NCBI GenBank assembly: GCA_003116995.1
Contig: BDSL01000046.1
Location: 657,424 to 721,423 of the forward strand
DNA length: 64,000 nucleotides
Reading direction: 5' to 3'
DNA from: Yamagishiella unicocca
Lineage: Eukaryota > Chlorophyta > Chlorophyceae > Chlamydomonadales > Volvocaceae
In this document: piece after piece, positions 36,935-49,342 of the stretch
Position numbering within the stretch: the stretch's first letter is position 1
Layout of the letters: every line of letters begins with the position of its first letter
Program-made: the position numbers and the translations under genes
The notes under the pieces: generated by a model
The model's input: the letters and a program-made list of their open reading frames with translations, nothing else
What the model was told of the DNA's origin: nothing
Database searches by the model: none

Positions 36935-39764
36935 GGCCGGTGTCCTAGCCGGCGGCAGCTCCGATCGGAGGACACCCTCGGGCTCTCCACCAACGCATCA
37001 GGCCCAGGCGGACGGGCCCGATCCCGGACAGGCAAGCTGCCAGGGAGCTTCTTCCCGCCATGGCCAGGGGGCGTCGTACCCTGGCAGGCCCCGCAGCCGG
37101 ACCCGGGACCGCAGAGGTGGTGGCAGCGCCCCCGGCAGCCCACACGACTCGCCGCGCAGCTTGCCGGCGGGCTGCGGCATGGATCTGGATCCGGATTCGC
37201 TGCTGCTTGCTGACGTGGCCAGCCATGCCCAGAAGCGCGACGTGGGTGAGGGCTACGACAGCTCCAGGGAGCCTTCTAGCAGGGGTCGGGAAGCCGCCAC
37301 CGTCGCAGGACCAGCCGCAGGCGCAGCAGCCGCTGGCGCTGGCGGTGACGCTGGTCTGGGCCAGCGTGTGCCGGCGCCGGCGGCGGCGCCCGTGCCCGTG
37401 CCGACGCGGCAGCAGCCAGGTGGTCCCCACGACCAGACCCCCGCTGTCTACCACCTGACCCAGACGCACAGCGTGCAGACGCCCCCCCGTGTCAGCGGGG
37501 TGTGCGCCATGAGGCCGCTGTTCGTGTCGTACAACGAGCGCGACATCGAGCAGCGCCTCCGCCAGGCCGTCTTTGGCCCGCTGGGCGGTTCATCGCTGGG
37601 TGGGGCCGCGGGGCCAGTGGCCGCCTCGGGGGCAGTGGCCGCGGCGGCGGCACCGGCACCGGCAGGGGGCCTGCAGGCGGCTGGGGCCAATCCGTCCGTG
37701 GAGCTGGCACGGTTGAGGGGGGAGAGGACGGAGGCGGGGCCATGCGAGGATGTCAGGGGCTGCGGCGCTGCGGTGGGGTCACCACACCCTGGAAGCCTCG
37801 TGTCGCTCTGGAGGTCGCCGGCGGAGACGCCAGGGCAGTCTGGTGGGGGCCTGAGCGCACGCGATTTGCTCCTCGGGAGAACCCCAGGACCCCTCCCTCG
37901 CGCGCAGTACCCACGACCCATGCACACCGGCTGCACGGAAGCTGCATCCCGGGTGCTGGTGGGCGCGGTGTCCTTGCCGCAGCCGCAGCCGGCCGCGAGC
38001 CCCTCCGCCCGACCCTCAGCGGCAGGTCGGGCCCGGGCGTCCGCCCCGTCCGCGGTGGCAGTGCCGGTGCTGGTGGCGTCGCTCCCACCCGCCGCCGACC
38101 CTCAGTTGCAGCGGGCACCGCACGACGCAATGCTTGCCGCCGAACGCTCGACGCCGCCGTGTGCTTCTTCACCGCCGGCAGCTGCGCCTCAGACGGCCCC
38201 GGCAGCTGCGCCCACGGCCCAGGGGGACCCGGTGGAGCCCCCTCCAGGGAGGGAGGGGGCGGGCCAACGGCCCTGCGGCGGCTCGCTCCGGCAGGACCAT
38301 CAGCAGGGCCGGGAGGAACTATGGCTGCCGGAAATGAACCTTAAGATGGGCGAGGATCATTGTGGGCCGCCCTCGGCCACTGCGATTTCTGGCCTACAGG
38401 GCGATGTAGGTGCTGTTGCGGCGGCGGCGCCGCCGCCAGCACCCGTGGCAGCTGTGGCGCTGGGCAGCACGGGGAGTAGTAACATGTGTGGCGCCAGAGC
38501 CGCCACGCCCTCTCCTGCCCCAGCAACCGCACCGGTGGCGGTGTGGCCCGACGGGGCCCTCCCGGTACGTCGCGGCATTGGCTGCAACGGCGTCGGCGGT
38601 GACGACGACTCCGCTGGAGGCACAGGCGCTGCGTTTGGGGGCTTCGTCACGTCAGCCCCAGCCCTATCCCCAGCCACTCACAGCCCGCAACCCGGCCCTG
38701 CCATATCCAATGCATACCCACGCTCCGGCGACCCCGTGGCTGCATGCACCACTGCTTCGGACACCGCCGCGTCCCTGTCTCGCCAGACGGCCCCGCCGAC
38801 CTCCGCGCCTGGACGCCATCCCGGCTCTGAGGCGCCTGGCAGCACCCCGGGCGCTAGCATTGGCGGCGCTGTCAACGTCCACAGCGTCGAAGAGAGGGCC
38901 AACTCGTACGGGGGTGTCAACCAGCAGCAGACGGTCGCTGCGGTGCTGGCGTGCCTGGGACGCGACCCAAATGACGAGACCGGCGAATACGGGCAAAGCA
39001 GTGCCATGCAGCTTCAATCGGCGCAGCAGCCGAAGCAGCAGCAGCAGCAGCACCATCACATGAAGTGGCAGCGCGCAAGAGCGGGGGCGAGCTCGCTGCC
39101 GCCGCAGCCGCGACACCGTGAGGGCGTTAGTCGGGTTTCGGAGCAGCAGCCCCCAGTGCCTGCGGAGCAGCTGTGTGGTGAGCTCGCGCAGCTGCTGGAG
39201 CTGGCTCGCAGGCAGGGGGCGGCAAGGAGCTACGGAGCCGCAGCGGATGATGCGCGGGTGGCATCCGCCAGGGAGCAGTGGCAGCAGCTTCGTGCAGGAG
39301 CGGTGGCAGCAACGGCCGCGGCCGCGGCCTCCGGGGGAAGGACAGGGTTGTGGCAGCTGCGCCTGAGCAGCGGCGGCGGTGGCAGCGGCGGCGGTGGTGG
39401 CGGCGCAGCGGCATGCAATGCGGCGGCGGGCGTTGCCGCAGCCCTGGCGGGCTGTCCGCCGCCGTCAGAGACCTCCGGCGGTTGGGTGACGTGGCCTTGT
39501 GCCGCTGCGGATGTGAGGACGGCAGCGAGTGAGGCCGGCTGCGAGACGGCGCGGGGGCAGAGCCGGGTCGAGCTGCAGGAGGGTCAGGCGCCGCTGATGA
39601 CGCCGCAACTCTGGCCTGCGTCGGGGGCAGCTGGGCCGGAGGGGCCGCTGGCGAGGTCTGTGGCTGAGCGACTGATGACGGCAAACCCTCTCTTTCGGCG
39701 TGTGGACGACGGCAGCTGCTCTGAGAGCGCAGGTGGAATCGACAGCAGCCAGGAGGAGGAGTAG
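36935..39764 (+). CDS. Hypothetical large low-complexity protein (Ala/Gly/Pro/Gln-rich)
   Basis: One frame stays open from 36,897 to the stop at 39,764, about 940 residues if it starts at the CCAG acceptor. There is no known domain. The least repetitive segments are PLFVSYNERDIEQRLRQAVF (about 37,520), QQTVAAVLACLGRDPNDETG (about 38,930), VPAEQLCGELAQLLELARRQ (about 39,160) and VAERLMTANPLFRRVDDGSC (about 39,660); they look helical. The rest is disordered in character, with a Gln/His run (QQQQQHHH) and Gly-rich runs. The acidic end is EEE. The open frame over 2.8 kb of GC-rich DNA alone is weak evidence, but the Gln/His runs and conserved-looking helices support it. The true N-terminus may be the membrane exon at 35,934. 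Confidence 0.6.
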
Positions 39765-41164
39765 GAGGAGCGACAGGACTCACGTCGGCGTGTTGGCGGC
39801 GTGTTGGCGGCGATGAAGCATGTGTATTATACTCGTAAACTTCGAAAGCAGGTGTTACTGTGCGTATGGAAGAGACTGTCGCCGTTGCATTCGTGTAGCT
39901 AGGCAGGGTAAGGAGGTATGCGTTAAGCCATGTGTTCAGCTCGTCAGCGGCTTGGGTCGATGTCTAGACCGGAGGGGACCGAAAGGTCCATCGAGGTAAG
40001 GTTGCCGCTCGGAGGCAGCTACTGAGGAAAGAAGGGTGGAAGTGGAACCAATTCAGGAATTGAGCGGCTTCCAAATGGCATTTAGAGCATGATTTTATGC
40101 TATCTAGCTTTAAAGGCCGTTAAGAGTCGTGCTGTGGTTGGCTGTCGGTGTTCAGAAGAGGTGCTTAAGTTGGCTGTCAGTAATTTGCGAGGTGTGGCGT
40201 GAAACCACCGTTCCTCTCGTTAACGTGGCAATCGCTAGGTTTGTCGCACACCATTTTATGCTGCAAGGATTTGCAGCTGGGCCAGAATGGCGCTGAAGCA
40301 TAGCAGGGCCTGGCCCATGGGACGGCATAGCCCCATTCCATTCATGTTGCAACATGCATGGATGTACTTTTTTCAGAACCAAAAGCTATGCGCCGAGTTT
40401 CGATTTTGGCATAGCCCTCATCTGAACGGCATCGGGGCATGTGCCGAATGCCATGCTAGAGATCTTGTGGCCATCTGGCAAAAACAACAAACCGTCATGT
40501 AAGTAGAGAATTGGATTATAATGACATCAATCTGACCTATGTAACGACCTAGTTTAGACTACGTTGTCTTCTGGTTTGCACAACCTTCGTTCTCTTGGTG
40601 CGGCTTCGTGTTCAGACGCGATTTCCGATCAACTTGGACCAGCACGTTCCTTGCCATGTTCTGATGTTGAAAAATTGACACGAAGCGCTTAGGACGGAGG
40701 GTGAGTTCGCCGCCTGACGGCATCCACTGCAGCCACCGGCAAGCGTGGACAGGCTCGGCCAATGGACATATCATTCCACTGAGTTACATGTGTCTAAATG
40801 CAGGAGCTGGAATGGTGGTCGCGGCAGGTGGCCAGTGGCACCAAACTCGGTGTCAGGTAAATGCTGCTCACGCAGTTGGCATTTTACCGCAAATCTCCAA
40901 ACACGTACTGACTATGGTTGATAATGCGCACGACCATAACACTTGCCGTAAACAAATTCTCGGACTTGCGTGCAGGCGTGTTGGCCGCGAGGACATACAG
41001 GTAGCGGTGCTCGCGATGTCCTGCTTCCACACCCTGGCCCCAAGCATGCTGTTGTACTTTTGGCTCCCACGCACGAGGGAGCTGGCGACGGCAGCGGGCC
41101 GGCTTCGCACTCGCCTCGGGCGCCCGCACCGCACGCGCTTGCCGGCTTGCCTGCACCCGCGCCA
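39765..41164. other. 3' UTR of the low-complexity gene and upstream region of the OPR gene
   Basis: TGTAA motifs at 40,498-40,502 and 40,540-40,544 are candidate polyadenylation signals for the upstream gene. A further exon with the organelle targeting sequence of the OPR protein could lie in 40,560-41,164. None is clear. Confidence 0.45.
40498..40544 (+). terminator. Candidate polyadenylation signals TGTAA (two)
   Basis: TGTAA is the usual signal in volvocine algae. The copies lie about 735-780 bp after the stop at 39,764. Confidence 0.35.
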
Positions 41165-44100
41165 ATGGCGCAGCCGAGGCTAACCCATGGCAACGAAGGG
41201 TGCGGCGTCATGTCAGCCACGCTTGACCGCGTCCTGGCGGGCACGGCCGTTGGGGGGTGCGGCGGACCGGAGGCGGCCAGCGAGCGTCGTGACCAGGGCG
41301 CGAGCACCAGCGGGCGTGGATCAGGCAAGCCGACGGCGCCCGACCCCGCAGCTCTAACCTCTTGGATCAAGTCCGCGCGCCACATCCCGCGTCTGCGGCG
41401 GCTTGTACGGCAGTACGGAGGCCAGATGAATCACATCCACGTCAGCGCCGCCGTGACTCACCTGTCGCAGCTGGCATCTGAGGACGCCGCTGTCGCGGCC
41501 TCGCTAGCCGCCACCACCGCTGCCGCCGCCCCTGTGTCCCGGGAGCCCCGAGGCGGGTCCAGGCTGGCGGCAAAACAGACCGACGGAGCAGCAGGGCCCC
41601 CGACAGCCCGGCACCCCGGCCCGCTATCCGGCAGCTCTGACACAACTCCGTCAGCCACCGATGCCGTGGGCGGCGCGGCCAGCGGCAGCGGCAGCAGCAG
41701 CAGCGGCAGTAGCAGCACCGACGTCGACGACGCCAACGCCCTGCTGAGTTCCCTTCTGCGCCTGGTGCACGACCAGCTGCCCTGCTTCGAGCCGCGCCAG
41801 CTGGCCAATACGGCCTGGGCGCTGGGCAAGTGGCCCGCGGGTGTGGCCGGCCGCGACGACGCCCTGGCGGCCGTAGTGCGGGAAGCCGGCCCACAGCTGT
41901 CGTACTTTCGCGCGCAGGAGCTGGCCAACGTGCTCCACGGCTGCGCCGCGTGCGCCGCTTCCCGGGCGGCAGCAGCAGCCGCCACGACCTCCTCCGCCTC
42001 CGCCTCCCCGTCCGCACCTGCAGACGCAGCGGGCGCTCCATCCGCATCATCAGCGTCACCATTAGCATCATCAGCATCACCAGCATCAGCAACAGCAGCA
42101 GCAGCCATCGGGGTGCCGGGGCAGGCCTTCCTGCGGGAGCACGCGCGAGTGTGCGCCTCGCAGCTCCGGCTGGGGCGGTTCAAGATGCAGGAGCTGGCGA
42201 ATCTGTTGTGGGCGTGGGGGACGCTGCTGGGCGCAAGCGGCGGCGGGCTGGGCAGTGACGCCGCCGAGCCGTCCGGAGGCGCGATGGGCCTGGCAGGCGG
42301 CCGGCAGGAGGCGGTAGCGGCGGCGCCGGTGCTAGCAGTGCCGTTCCGGGAAGTACTGGCGGCACAGCTGCAGCTGGGGCTAGCTACAGCCGGGCCGCAG
42401 GAGGTGGCGAACAGCATTCATGGGCTGGCGCGGCTGCAGGTTGGCCTGGCGGCGGGGAGCGGGCGGGGCGTGCTCTGTGCATTGTGTATTTGTGGACTGG
42501 GCAGCCACGGGAAGCAACAGGACCGCACGGCAAGGGAGGGCTGTGTGTGTATGGTTGCGGTGTTGGATCCTGGCGTAGTCCCTTTGGGGAGGTCAGCCGT
42601 TAGGTCGACGCAGCCGCTCAGGTGGCTGATTCCAGCACCCGAGCAGGATGCGTCGCGGGTCACCCCCCCGCAACTCCTTCCTAGCTCACTGCACCCCTGC
42701 CTCTCCCTCCCGCCCACCAACCGGTTCCCCGGCGCCCCCACTTGCAGCTCGCGCCGCCCCTGGAGTGGTTCGACGCATTTCTGTCGGCCGCTCGCCGGCA
42801 CCTACTAGCAGCCGCCGTCGAGGTGGGCGCCCACCACGGCAGCACTAGCAGCAGCGACAGCAACAGCGCTCGGCAACAACCACCCGGCGGCAGCTTCGTC
42901 GGCGGCCGCCGCAACAGCACTCGCACGGTGCCGAGCCAAAAGCACGCCGCAGGCTCAGGCTCAGGCACGGGCTCGGGCTCGAGCTCGGGTACCGTCCCGA
43001 GCCGCGTTGGCTTCAGCCCTCAGGAGCTCTCCAACCTGCTGTGGGGCTGCAGCAAACTGCACCTGAGGCTGCCGTACGCCTTTCTGGATGACGTGGCATC
43101 CGCCCTGGAGCGCAGCCTGCCGCTGATGAACCTGCAGGAGCGCGTTAATGTGCTGTGGGCCCTCGCCTGGCAGGCCAAGCTGGGGGCAGCGGACTGGGAC
43201 GCGGGGGAAGCGGGCGCGCGGGGGGCGGGGATGGAGGGGGGCGTGCGGGGGCGTCGCGACAAGGCGTGGCAGGGCGGGGAGGAGGAGGAGGAGGGGGAGG
43301 GAGAGGAAGGGGGGAGAGAGGAAGGGGAGGAGGAGGAGGAGGAGGAGAAAATTTTGGGTTGGACGGGAGGGGGGTCTGAGGCCGGCACTGAAGGACGTAT
43401 TTCGGATGTTCCGGTGCTGCGGCGTGGGGTGGCTGAACCTGGGGCGTTGGCCGCGAGCAGAGCAGACAGCCAACAGGCTGCGCCCTCGCCCTCGCACGAT
43501 GGCGCCAACCAGCCGGCACCGACCCCGTCACGACCGCCCGTGTCGCAGCGTCCAGCCGGCTCCGCTCCCATCACGACTGTGGCTGCTGGCCATGACGACG
43601 GCAGGGGCGGAGGGTATGGCCAGCAGGATGCTGCGAGCTCCCGCACGGCCGCGGATGAACTTCGGCACCAACAGCGACCCGCCGCCTTCGGAAGAGGAGG
43701 GCAGCAGCAGGAACAGCAGCAGGAACAACTGTGGGAGGAGCACGCTTGGCCCCAGCCCGGGCCGCCCCCGGCGCACCAGGGACCGCACCTCGGGCGTCTC
43801 ACAGGGCCGCAATCCGCTGCCACACAGGCGAGCGGGCTGAGTACGACCACCGTACGGCGTGTGGTGCTCTCCGTACTTGACTCTACTCGGACCTCAGCTC
43901 CGGGCCCTCAAGACGTATCCGTCGCGCTCTGGGCCGTCGCCACGCTCAGCGGCTCCGACCTGGGGCCCGCCGGCGGCGGCGGCGGCGGCCGCGGCGGCGC
44001 CGACGCACCCAACCCTAGCCGCAGCTCCCTTGTTTCTCCGGCGGAGGCGGAGGCGCTGGTGCGGCTGTGGTGCCGCTGCCTGCCGGACATGCCGCCGCAG

Positions 44101-46008
44101 GGCCAGGCCAACTGCGTCTGGGCGGCGGCGCGGATGGGGCTGCAGCTGCCGCCCGAGCTGCAGGACCGCCTGACGGCCTGGCTGCGGCGCCACGCGGCGG
44201 CCATCGCCCCCGCGGACGCTGCGGCGCTGCTGCGCGGCCTGGGGGTGCTCTGCCCGCAGCTGGCGCCGTCACGGGAGCTACTGCCGGCGGTGCTGGGGGT
44301 CCTGGAGCAGGTGTACCTGCGGCATGCCAGCTACAGCCTCTGGGAGCTGGCGCAGGTGTGCTACGGCGGCGCGTTGCTGCTGCGCTGGATGGGCCGGCAG
44401 CAGCACCCGCAGCAGCAGCCCGCCGCCGTCGGCCCCGATGGGGTGGCGGGGCCAGAGCGGGAGGGCGCGGCGCGCCAGGGGGAGGGAGAGCAGGCGCCGC
44501 TGCCCCTTCCCGCCGCGACGGAGATCCGGATGAGCATCGACATGGAGGCGGACGCCTTGTTTGCATCGGCTGTTGGCGGTGGGGGCAGGGGCTCCGCGGT
44601 AGGCGCCGGCAGAGGGGACGTGTCACCGGTCCTTGCCGCCGCGGCGGCGGCCGCCGTGCGACAGCAGCAGCGGCGTCTGGCGCAGCCGCTGGACTGGTTG
44701 CTGCTGCAGCTGCAGAGGGCCTACCGCACAGGCGCTGCGGCGGGCGCCCCCGGCGCGCCGGCCAGGGCGGAGGAGCCGCCGTCGTTGGCGCTGGAGGAGC
44801 TGGTGATGACGCTGGCGGCGGTGGCGCTGATGGTGCCCGACCACGTGTCGCCGACCCGCGGGTCGGAGCTGGCGGCCTGGTGCCAGGACCTGGTGCGGCA
44901 GCACGCGCGCCGAGCGCTGACGTTGCCGCCGCACCATGTACGACAGCTGGCGCCGCTGCTGCACTCGTGCGCGACGGTGGCGGTGAGCGCGGTTCGAGCT
45001 GCCAAGGCCCGCCGGCGCGCCGCCGTCGAGCGGCGCCGTACCGCCGCGCCAACCAGCCCGGCTGCGAGCAGGGCCCAGGCCGCGGGTGGCCAGGGCTGGG
45101 CGGCGCGGAGCAGCATTGACGAGTTCGAGCGCAGCGGCCGCCTGGCGCAGCGCCGGGAGGACCTGCGGCAGCAGCAAACCCAGCAGCAGCAAACCGAGCA
45201 AGCATGGCAAGCGGGGAGCGGGGGCGCGATGGCCGCGGCAATAGCCGCGGCTCCTGCTGCGCACGCCTACCCGCAGTCGCAGTCGCAGCCCATGCCTCTG
45301 GGCTCTGTGGGTCCCTCGCCCCAGTCCGCTGCGTGGGCTGCGTCCGGGCTGAGCGCTGAGTGGCTGCAGCGCTTCTGGCTCGCCAGCAGGCCCACACTGA
45401 CGGACGCCAGCCCCCGGGAGGCGGCCATGATGCTGTGGGCGTTAGCCGCCTTGTCCGTGCGGCCGCCCGACGCATGGTGCCGCGAGCTATTGGCGACATT
45501 GCAGCCGCATCTGCGCGGTGGAAGCGACGGTTCCGGAGCCGCAGCCGGCCGCGGCATGTCGGACCAGACGCTGGGCGTGCTGCTGTGCAGCCTGGGACAG
45601 CTCCGAGTGACGCCGCCGGCGGACTGGATGGCGGTGGCTGTGGAGGAGGTGGAGGCGCGCGCGGTGGCGGGCAGCGGCGGCGGCGGCGGCAGCCGCGGTC
45701 CCATGGCGCCGGGGGCGGTGCAGGGCGTGCTGTGTGGGCTGGCGGATTTGGAGTGGCCGCTGCCGGCGGAGTGGCTGGGCCGGGTGGTGCGGGGTGTGGC
45801 GCCCCAGCTCGCGCGGCTGCAAGCCGCCGACAGAACCAAGGTGTACATGGCGGTGGTGAGCCTGGACGCGGGCCTGGCGGACAGGCTGGGGTACGAGTTT
45901 TCGGAGCTGCAGCTCAGTGGCGGCGGCGGCGGCGGCGGGCAGGAGCGGCCGGACGAGGGCGCGGGGCAGCAAAGGACGCTGTTCACTCGGTCGAGGGGAG
46001 GTTGGTGA
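41165..46008 (+). CDS. OPR-type helical repeat protein, probable organelle RNA factor
   Basis: Two exons, 41,165-42,439 and 42,748-46,008, are joined in phase 0 (GLARLQ/LAPPLEWF) and give 1,511 residues. The early motif NHIHVSAAVTHLSQLA and many degenerate 38-residue-like units follow: PRQLANTAWALGKW, AQELANVLHGCAAC, MQELANLLWAWGTL, PQELSNLLWGCSKL, LQERVNVLWALAWQ, GQANCVWAAARMGLQLP, REAAMMLWALAALSVRPPDAW, LGVLLCSLGQLRVTPPADWM, VQGVLCGLADLEWPLPAEWL. The PP.EWL/LANxLWAL pattern is that of octotricopeptide repeats, which bind RNA and control chloroplast or mitochondrial transcripts. No RAP domain follows, unlike in some relatives. An acidic insert (about 43,280-43,350) and Gln/Gly/Ala runs interrupt the repeats. 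The start is the first in-frame ATG; a transit peptide may lie in an unseen 5' exon. The target RNA is unknown. Confidence 0.82.
43265..43352 (+). repeat. Purine-only tract coding for an acidic run
   Basis: Almost pure GGAGGA-type sequence within OPR exon 2 encodes an EEEE/G/R run. It may be tolerated low-complexity coding sequence or a missed intron. Confidence 0.6.
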
Positions 46009-46872
46009 AGGTGCCGGAGGGGGGCGGGAGCGCCGGGGCGCGGGAAGACAGGATTGAGCAGGTGGGCCCGGACGGCCCGGTGGTGTGAGGCGATTAGGGA
46101 AGTTGGAGGGGGGCATAGGGGTGGGAAAGGAGCGAGTTGTGGCAGTGGTGTCGTCTGTGTGAGACGCTGGCAAGCCTGCCTCTATGGCAGTGTCGCCGTT
46201 GGGCAGGCGGGGAGGTGGGGCTTGCCATGTCGAGTGTTCGTTGGGAGGCCGCAGTCGATGGCGGGGCAGCGTGCTTCTTGAGTTAGCAAAGGGTGCACGG
46301 TCGGGGGTAGGAAAGGGTAGGAGAAGGGCACTCTTCCGCGTGGTTCGCGCAGCGCGTCTGGGGGATAGAAATGCGCGCAAGGAGCACAGCAGCGGGCTTC
46401 GGAGCACCATCATTTTGCTTCTTGCGAGCTAGCCACCATGTTTTACTTATGTCGAGCTGAGAATGCGTGGCATTATAGTAGAATGCAAGGGTGCAAGGGT
46501 GAACACATCGAATACGCTATGTGCTTTGCTGTGACCATGAATTCGGTTCTGGGAGTTGAAGAGAACGCCTGACGGGATTTGCAATATCGACTGTAACAGT
46601 GGTAGACGAGGAAAATCGCCAAGACGTATACGGAGGACGACAAGACTGCAGCTGCGTCAACCCATGCCGCATCCGACGAGCAGCTCCCACTAGCTTCGCG
46701 AGAAGTACGATGCCGTATATATCAACTCATCAAGCCCTTTCTGGTCGTGTCCACTCTGAAGAGGTTCATCTGCACCGTAAACGTACAAAATTTTCGCCTA
46801 ACTCTACGGGTTCGCCGTCGCGCACAAAAAAAGCTGGTGCCAAAAGCGCACGAGGGCAACAAGCAAAGCACA
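46009..46872. other. Spacer between the OPR and PLAC8 genes
   Basis: It holds the OPR 3' UTR with TGTAA at 46,592-46,596 and then the PLAC8 gene promoter and 5' UTR. No further gene is seen. Confidence 0.5.
46592..46596 (+). terminator. Candidate polyadenylation signal TGTAA for the OPR gene
   Basis: It lies 584 bp after the stop codon at 46,008 and 277 bp before the next ATG. Confidence 0.45.
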
Positions 46873-48652
46873 ATGGGTGTCGAGGGCCAGGATGAGAAGC
46901 AGCCTTTCCTGCAAAAGCCAGCCCAATCTGACCTTGCTGAAGCGACACAAGAGAGCCAGTGGTCGACGGGACTGTTCGACTGCTGCGCCAAGCCAGGCGG
47001 TGGCGCACTCGGCTGTGAGTTTTACCAAAAGCTAATTGGGCGCACTTGTGGGGTTTCAGGTGCCGACCTGTGCTGGACTGGGGTTTCCCAACTTGCTTAC
47101 CGTCCCGGCACTCCGCCTCGTGCAGGCGTCTCCCTTTTCATGCCCTGTGTTCAGTATGGAGTCCTAGCTGAGCAGCTGCCAGAGGTGCGTGGCGTACGCA
47201 GCTCCGACTAAGCGCTTTCTGCCCCGCATTCGCGCCAGCATCTTCCCTGCTTCGCGCCACGTTAGCACGACGACGGGTGTAATCCATGCAACCCAGACCC
47301 AGCTGTAAATACGCTCCAGGACTGGTTTTATTAACACCCACGTCGCCTAACGCCCAGGGGTCGACCTTCCTGGCCGGCAGCTTCGGTGGCGCAGCGGCCG
47401 CGTTCTTCTGCCTGGACGTCCTGGCGGCGATGGCCAACTGCTACATCTGGCCCGGAGTCAACCTGCTGCCGACCAGCGCGCTGCTGCACATGCGGATGCG
47501 CAGTCACCTGCGCCAGAAGTACGCCATCAAGGTGCGGGGGGACCCTGCGGGGATCCTGCGGGGCCCTGCTGCCAACGGCCCATTTGCACGGGGCCGCCGC
47601 GTGGTCACCAAGGCGTGGGCACTGTCACCGTCTGGATAAAGCAGCCTTGACCTGGCGAAACATCCAGAGCGCCGTCGCCCCTCGCTCCGCCTCTCTCTCC
47701 CCCCCACCACCACCTCACCACCGAGTCAGAGCTAACCACCTGCCTGCTGCCGCTGCCGCTGCCGCTGTCGCTACAGGGCTGCGGGTTCAGCGACCTGTGC
47801 ACGACGTGGTGGTGCGGCCCCTGCGCGCTGGCCCAGGAGACGCGTGAGGTGGTGCTCCGCGGCGCCAGCGAACAGCGAGGTGAGGCTCCAGGGGGGCGCC
47901 GCCATATGGGGCCTTATGGGAGCATATTCCGACCCGTTCCCGCCAGGCAAGCTGCTTCCGACCCGTTCCCGCCAGGCCGGAGCCAGCTGCCAAGCCCTGA
48001 TCCCCTGCCGGTGCCCTGGTAGGACGTACTAGACCTCTACCTGACTCCCTCTATGTCCTCCCCTTTTCTTTTGCTGCAGTCGCGGTTGGGGCTGCCCCCG
48101 GCTCCGCCGTGGCCCCCTCCCCTCCCCTCCGCATGGTTGGCAACCTGCTGCTGCCCTCGCCCGCTGCGGCAGTCGCCGGCGGCGTCCCCTGCGCCCCCGT
48201 CTGCGCCCCGATGATGGGACCAATTGCTGGAGCGATTCCCGCCACGGGCATTCCAAGTGAGCACCTGCTGTCGCTGCTGAAGCCTCTGCCGCTGCGGCTG
48301 GGCCTGCTATGATCGCCTGATGTTATGACCTACTGATATGGCTGAGGTCAACGAGGCCGCGACTGCTTGCCGCTGGTGAACTCGTCGCGTTGTGGGCCGG
48401 GGCGCACCGGACGGAGGGGAGCGCATGTCTGCCGCGGGCGCTCCGGCAGATAGCTTTGCGGCTGAACGTTGTGTCCTTCCAAGTCCAGACATCCTGACCC
48501 GGCCCCCCTCGCCTCGCCTCACCTCTGCCGCCCCCCCCCTTGCCGGTCTCGTCCCCCCCGCAGTGCCCTCTATGCCCGCTGTGCCTCACACCCAGGTTGC
48601 CACCGTAACCCTGATGCAAGGGGACCAGGCCAAGCCCGCAGCCGCGCAGTAG
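46873..48652 (+). CDS. PLAC8 (Cys-rich) family protein
   Basis: Six exons join with consistent phases: 46,873-46,999, 47,126-47,184, 47,358-47,531, 47,777-47,879, 48,080-48,256 and 48,564-48,652, giving 242 residues. The start is the ATG in AGCACAATGGGTG. The PLAC8 signature is spread over exons 1-4: WSTGLFDCCAKPGG, then FMPCVQYGVLAEQLPE, a hydrophobic Ala-rich stretch with MANCYIWPGVNLLP, RMRSHLRQKYAIK, and CGFSDLCTTWWCGPCALAQE followed by TREV. The usual CPC is MPC here, but CxxC…GPCALAQE is intact. The last two exons add a hydrophobic Pro/Ala/Val-rich tail. Relatives include plant cadmium-resistance/FWL membrane proteins; the exact role here is unknown. The first donor (GTGGCG) is weak, but phase and protein continuity support it. 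Confidence 0.88.
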
Positions 48653-49328
48653 CGGCCCGCAGCCCCCTGTCGCTCCTTAGGGAAGGGTCATGTCAGCCCC
48701 GGTCGCAGCGCTCCGGCGGCGAAGTAGAGCTGTCGTCATATGACACGCAGCGCGTGGCGTATGGATTATGGAGCCTATGAATTAGCGCGATCGGCGAAGG
48801 GATGGATGCGTGTCACAGCTATTGTCACAGCTATCTGTTTTGGGGGGCTGTGCAGTAGTGCCCTAGTGCGTAGCGAGGCGGCATGAGGTATATGCCGGCT
48901 GGCGCAAAGCACGGGCGCATTGCACTAACAGCCTCCTTTCTCCTGCCGTAACTTTGTGAGTGCTAATTTGGCGCTATGGTGTTCGTTCGCGGAATCGCCG
49001 CAGCGTTACCGGGATTATTGCACGGCATGACCCACGTGCGCGTGTATCATAAGGTGTTTGGCGCGTCCTGCTGACGCGTGTGGGTCATCGGGGTTTTTGG
49101 CGCAGAAGGCTGGTGTAGCTGTAAGAGGAGGGTGTGGCTGCACGCAGCTACGCGCGCGGGTGATGGCTGCAAGTGGGTCTGGAAGGTGTGGGTCTGGTCG
49201 ACCGCATGTACGCGGCGGCTTGCGCTGCACCGCGAGGTGGGGTCAGGCGTGGTGCCGCTGCACGTTACGTCGCCACGCGCAGTAGCTGAGCTTGGCGACC
49301 TGTCGTCAACTGGCGGTGTTGATGCTGT

Positions 49329-49342
49329 TGTAAAAATTGTAA
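49329..49342 (+). terminator. Candidate polyadenylation signals TGTAA (two, adjacent)
   Basis: TGTAA at 49,329-49,333 and 49,338-49,342 in an AT-rich patch, about 680 bp after the PLAC8 stop. Confidence 0.45.

Noticed and set aside
41442..42417. Minus-strand frames of 216 and 319 residues
   Set aside because: Shadows of OPR exon 1.
43281..43350. Intron in place of the Glu-rich run of the OPR protein
   Set aside because: The frame is open throughout and no matching donor and acceptor pair in phase was found, so I left it coding, with doubt.
44015..45499. 494-residue minus-strand frame
   Set aside because: Antisense of OPR exon 2; it has only Arg/Pro/Ala-rich sequence and no motifs.
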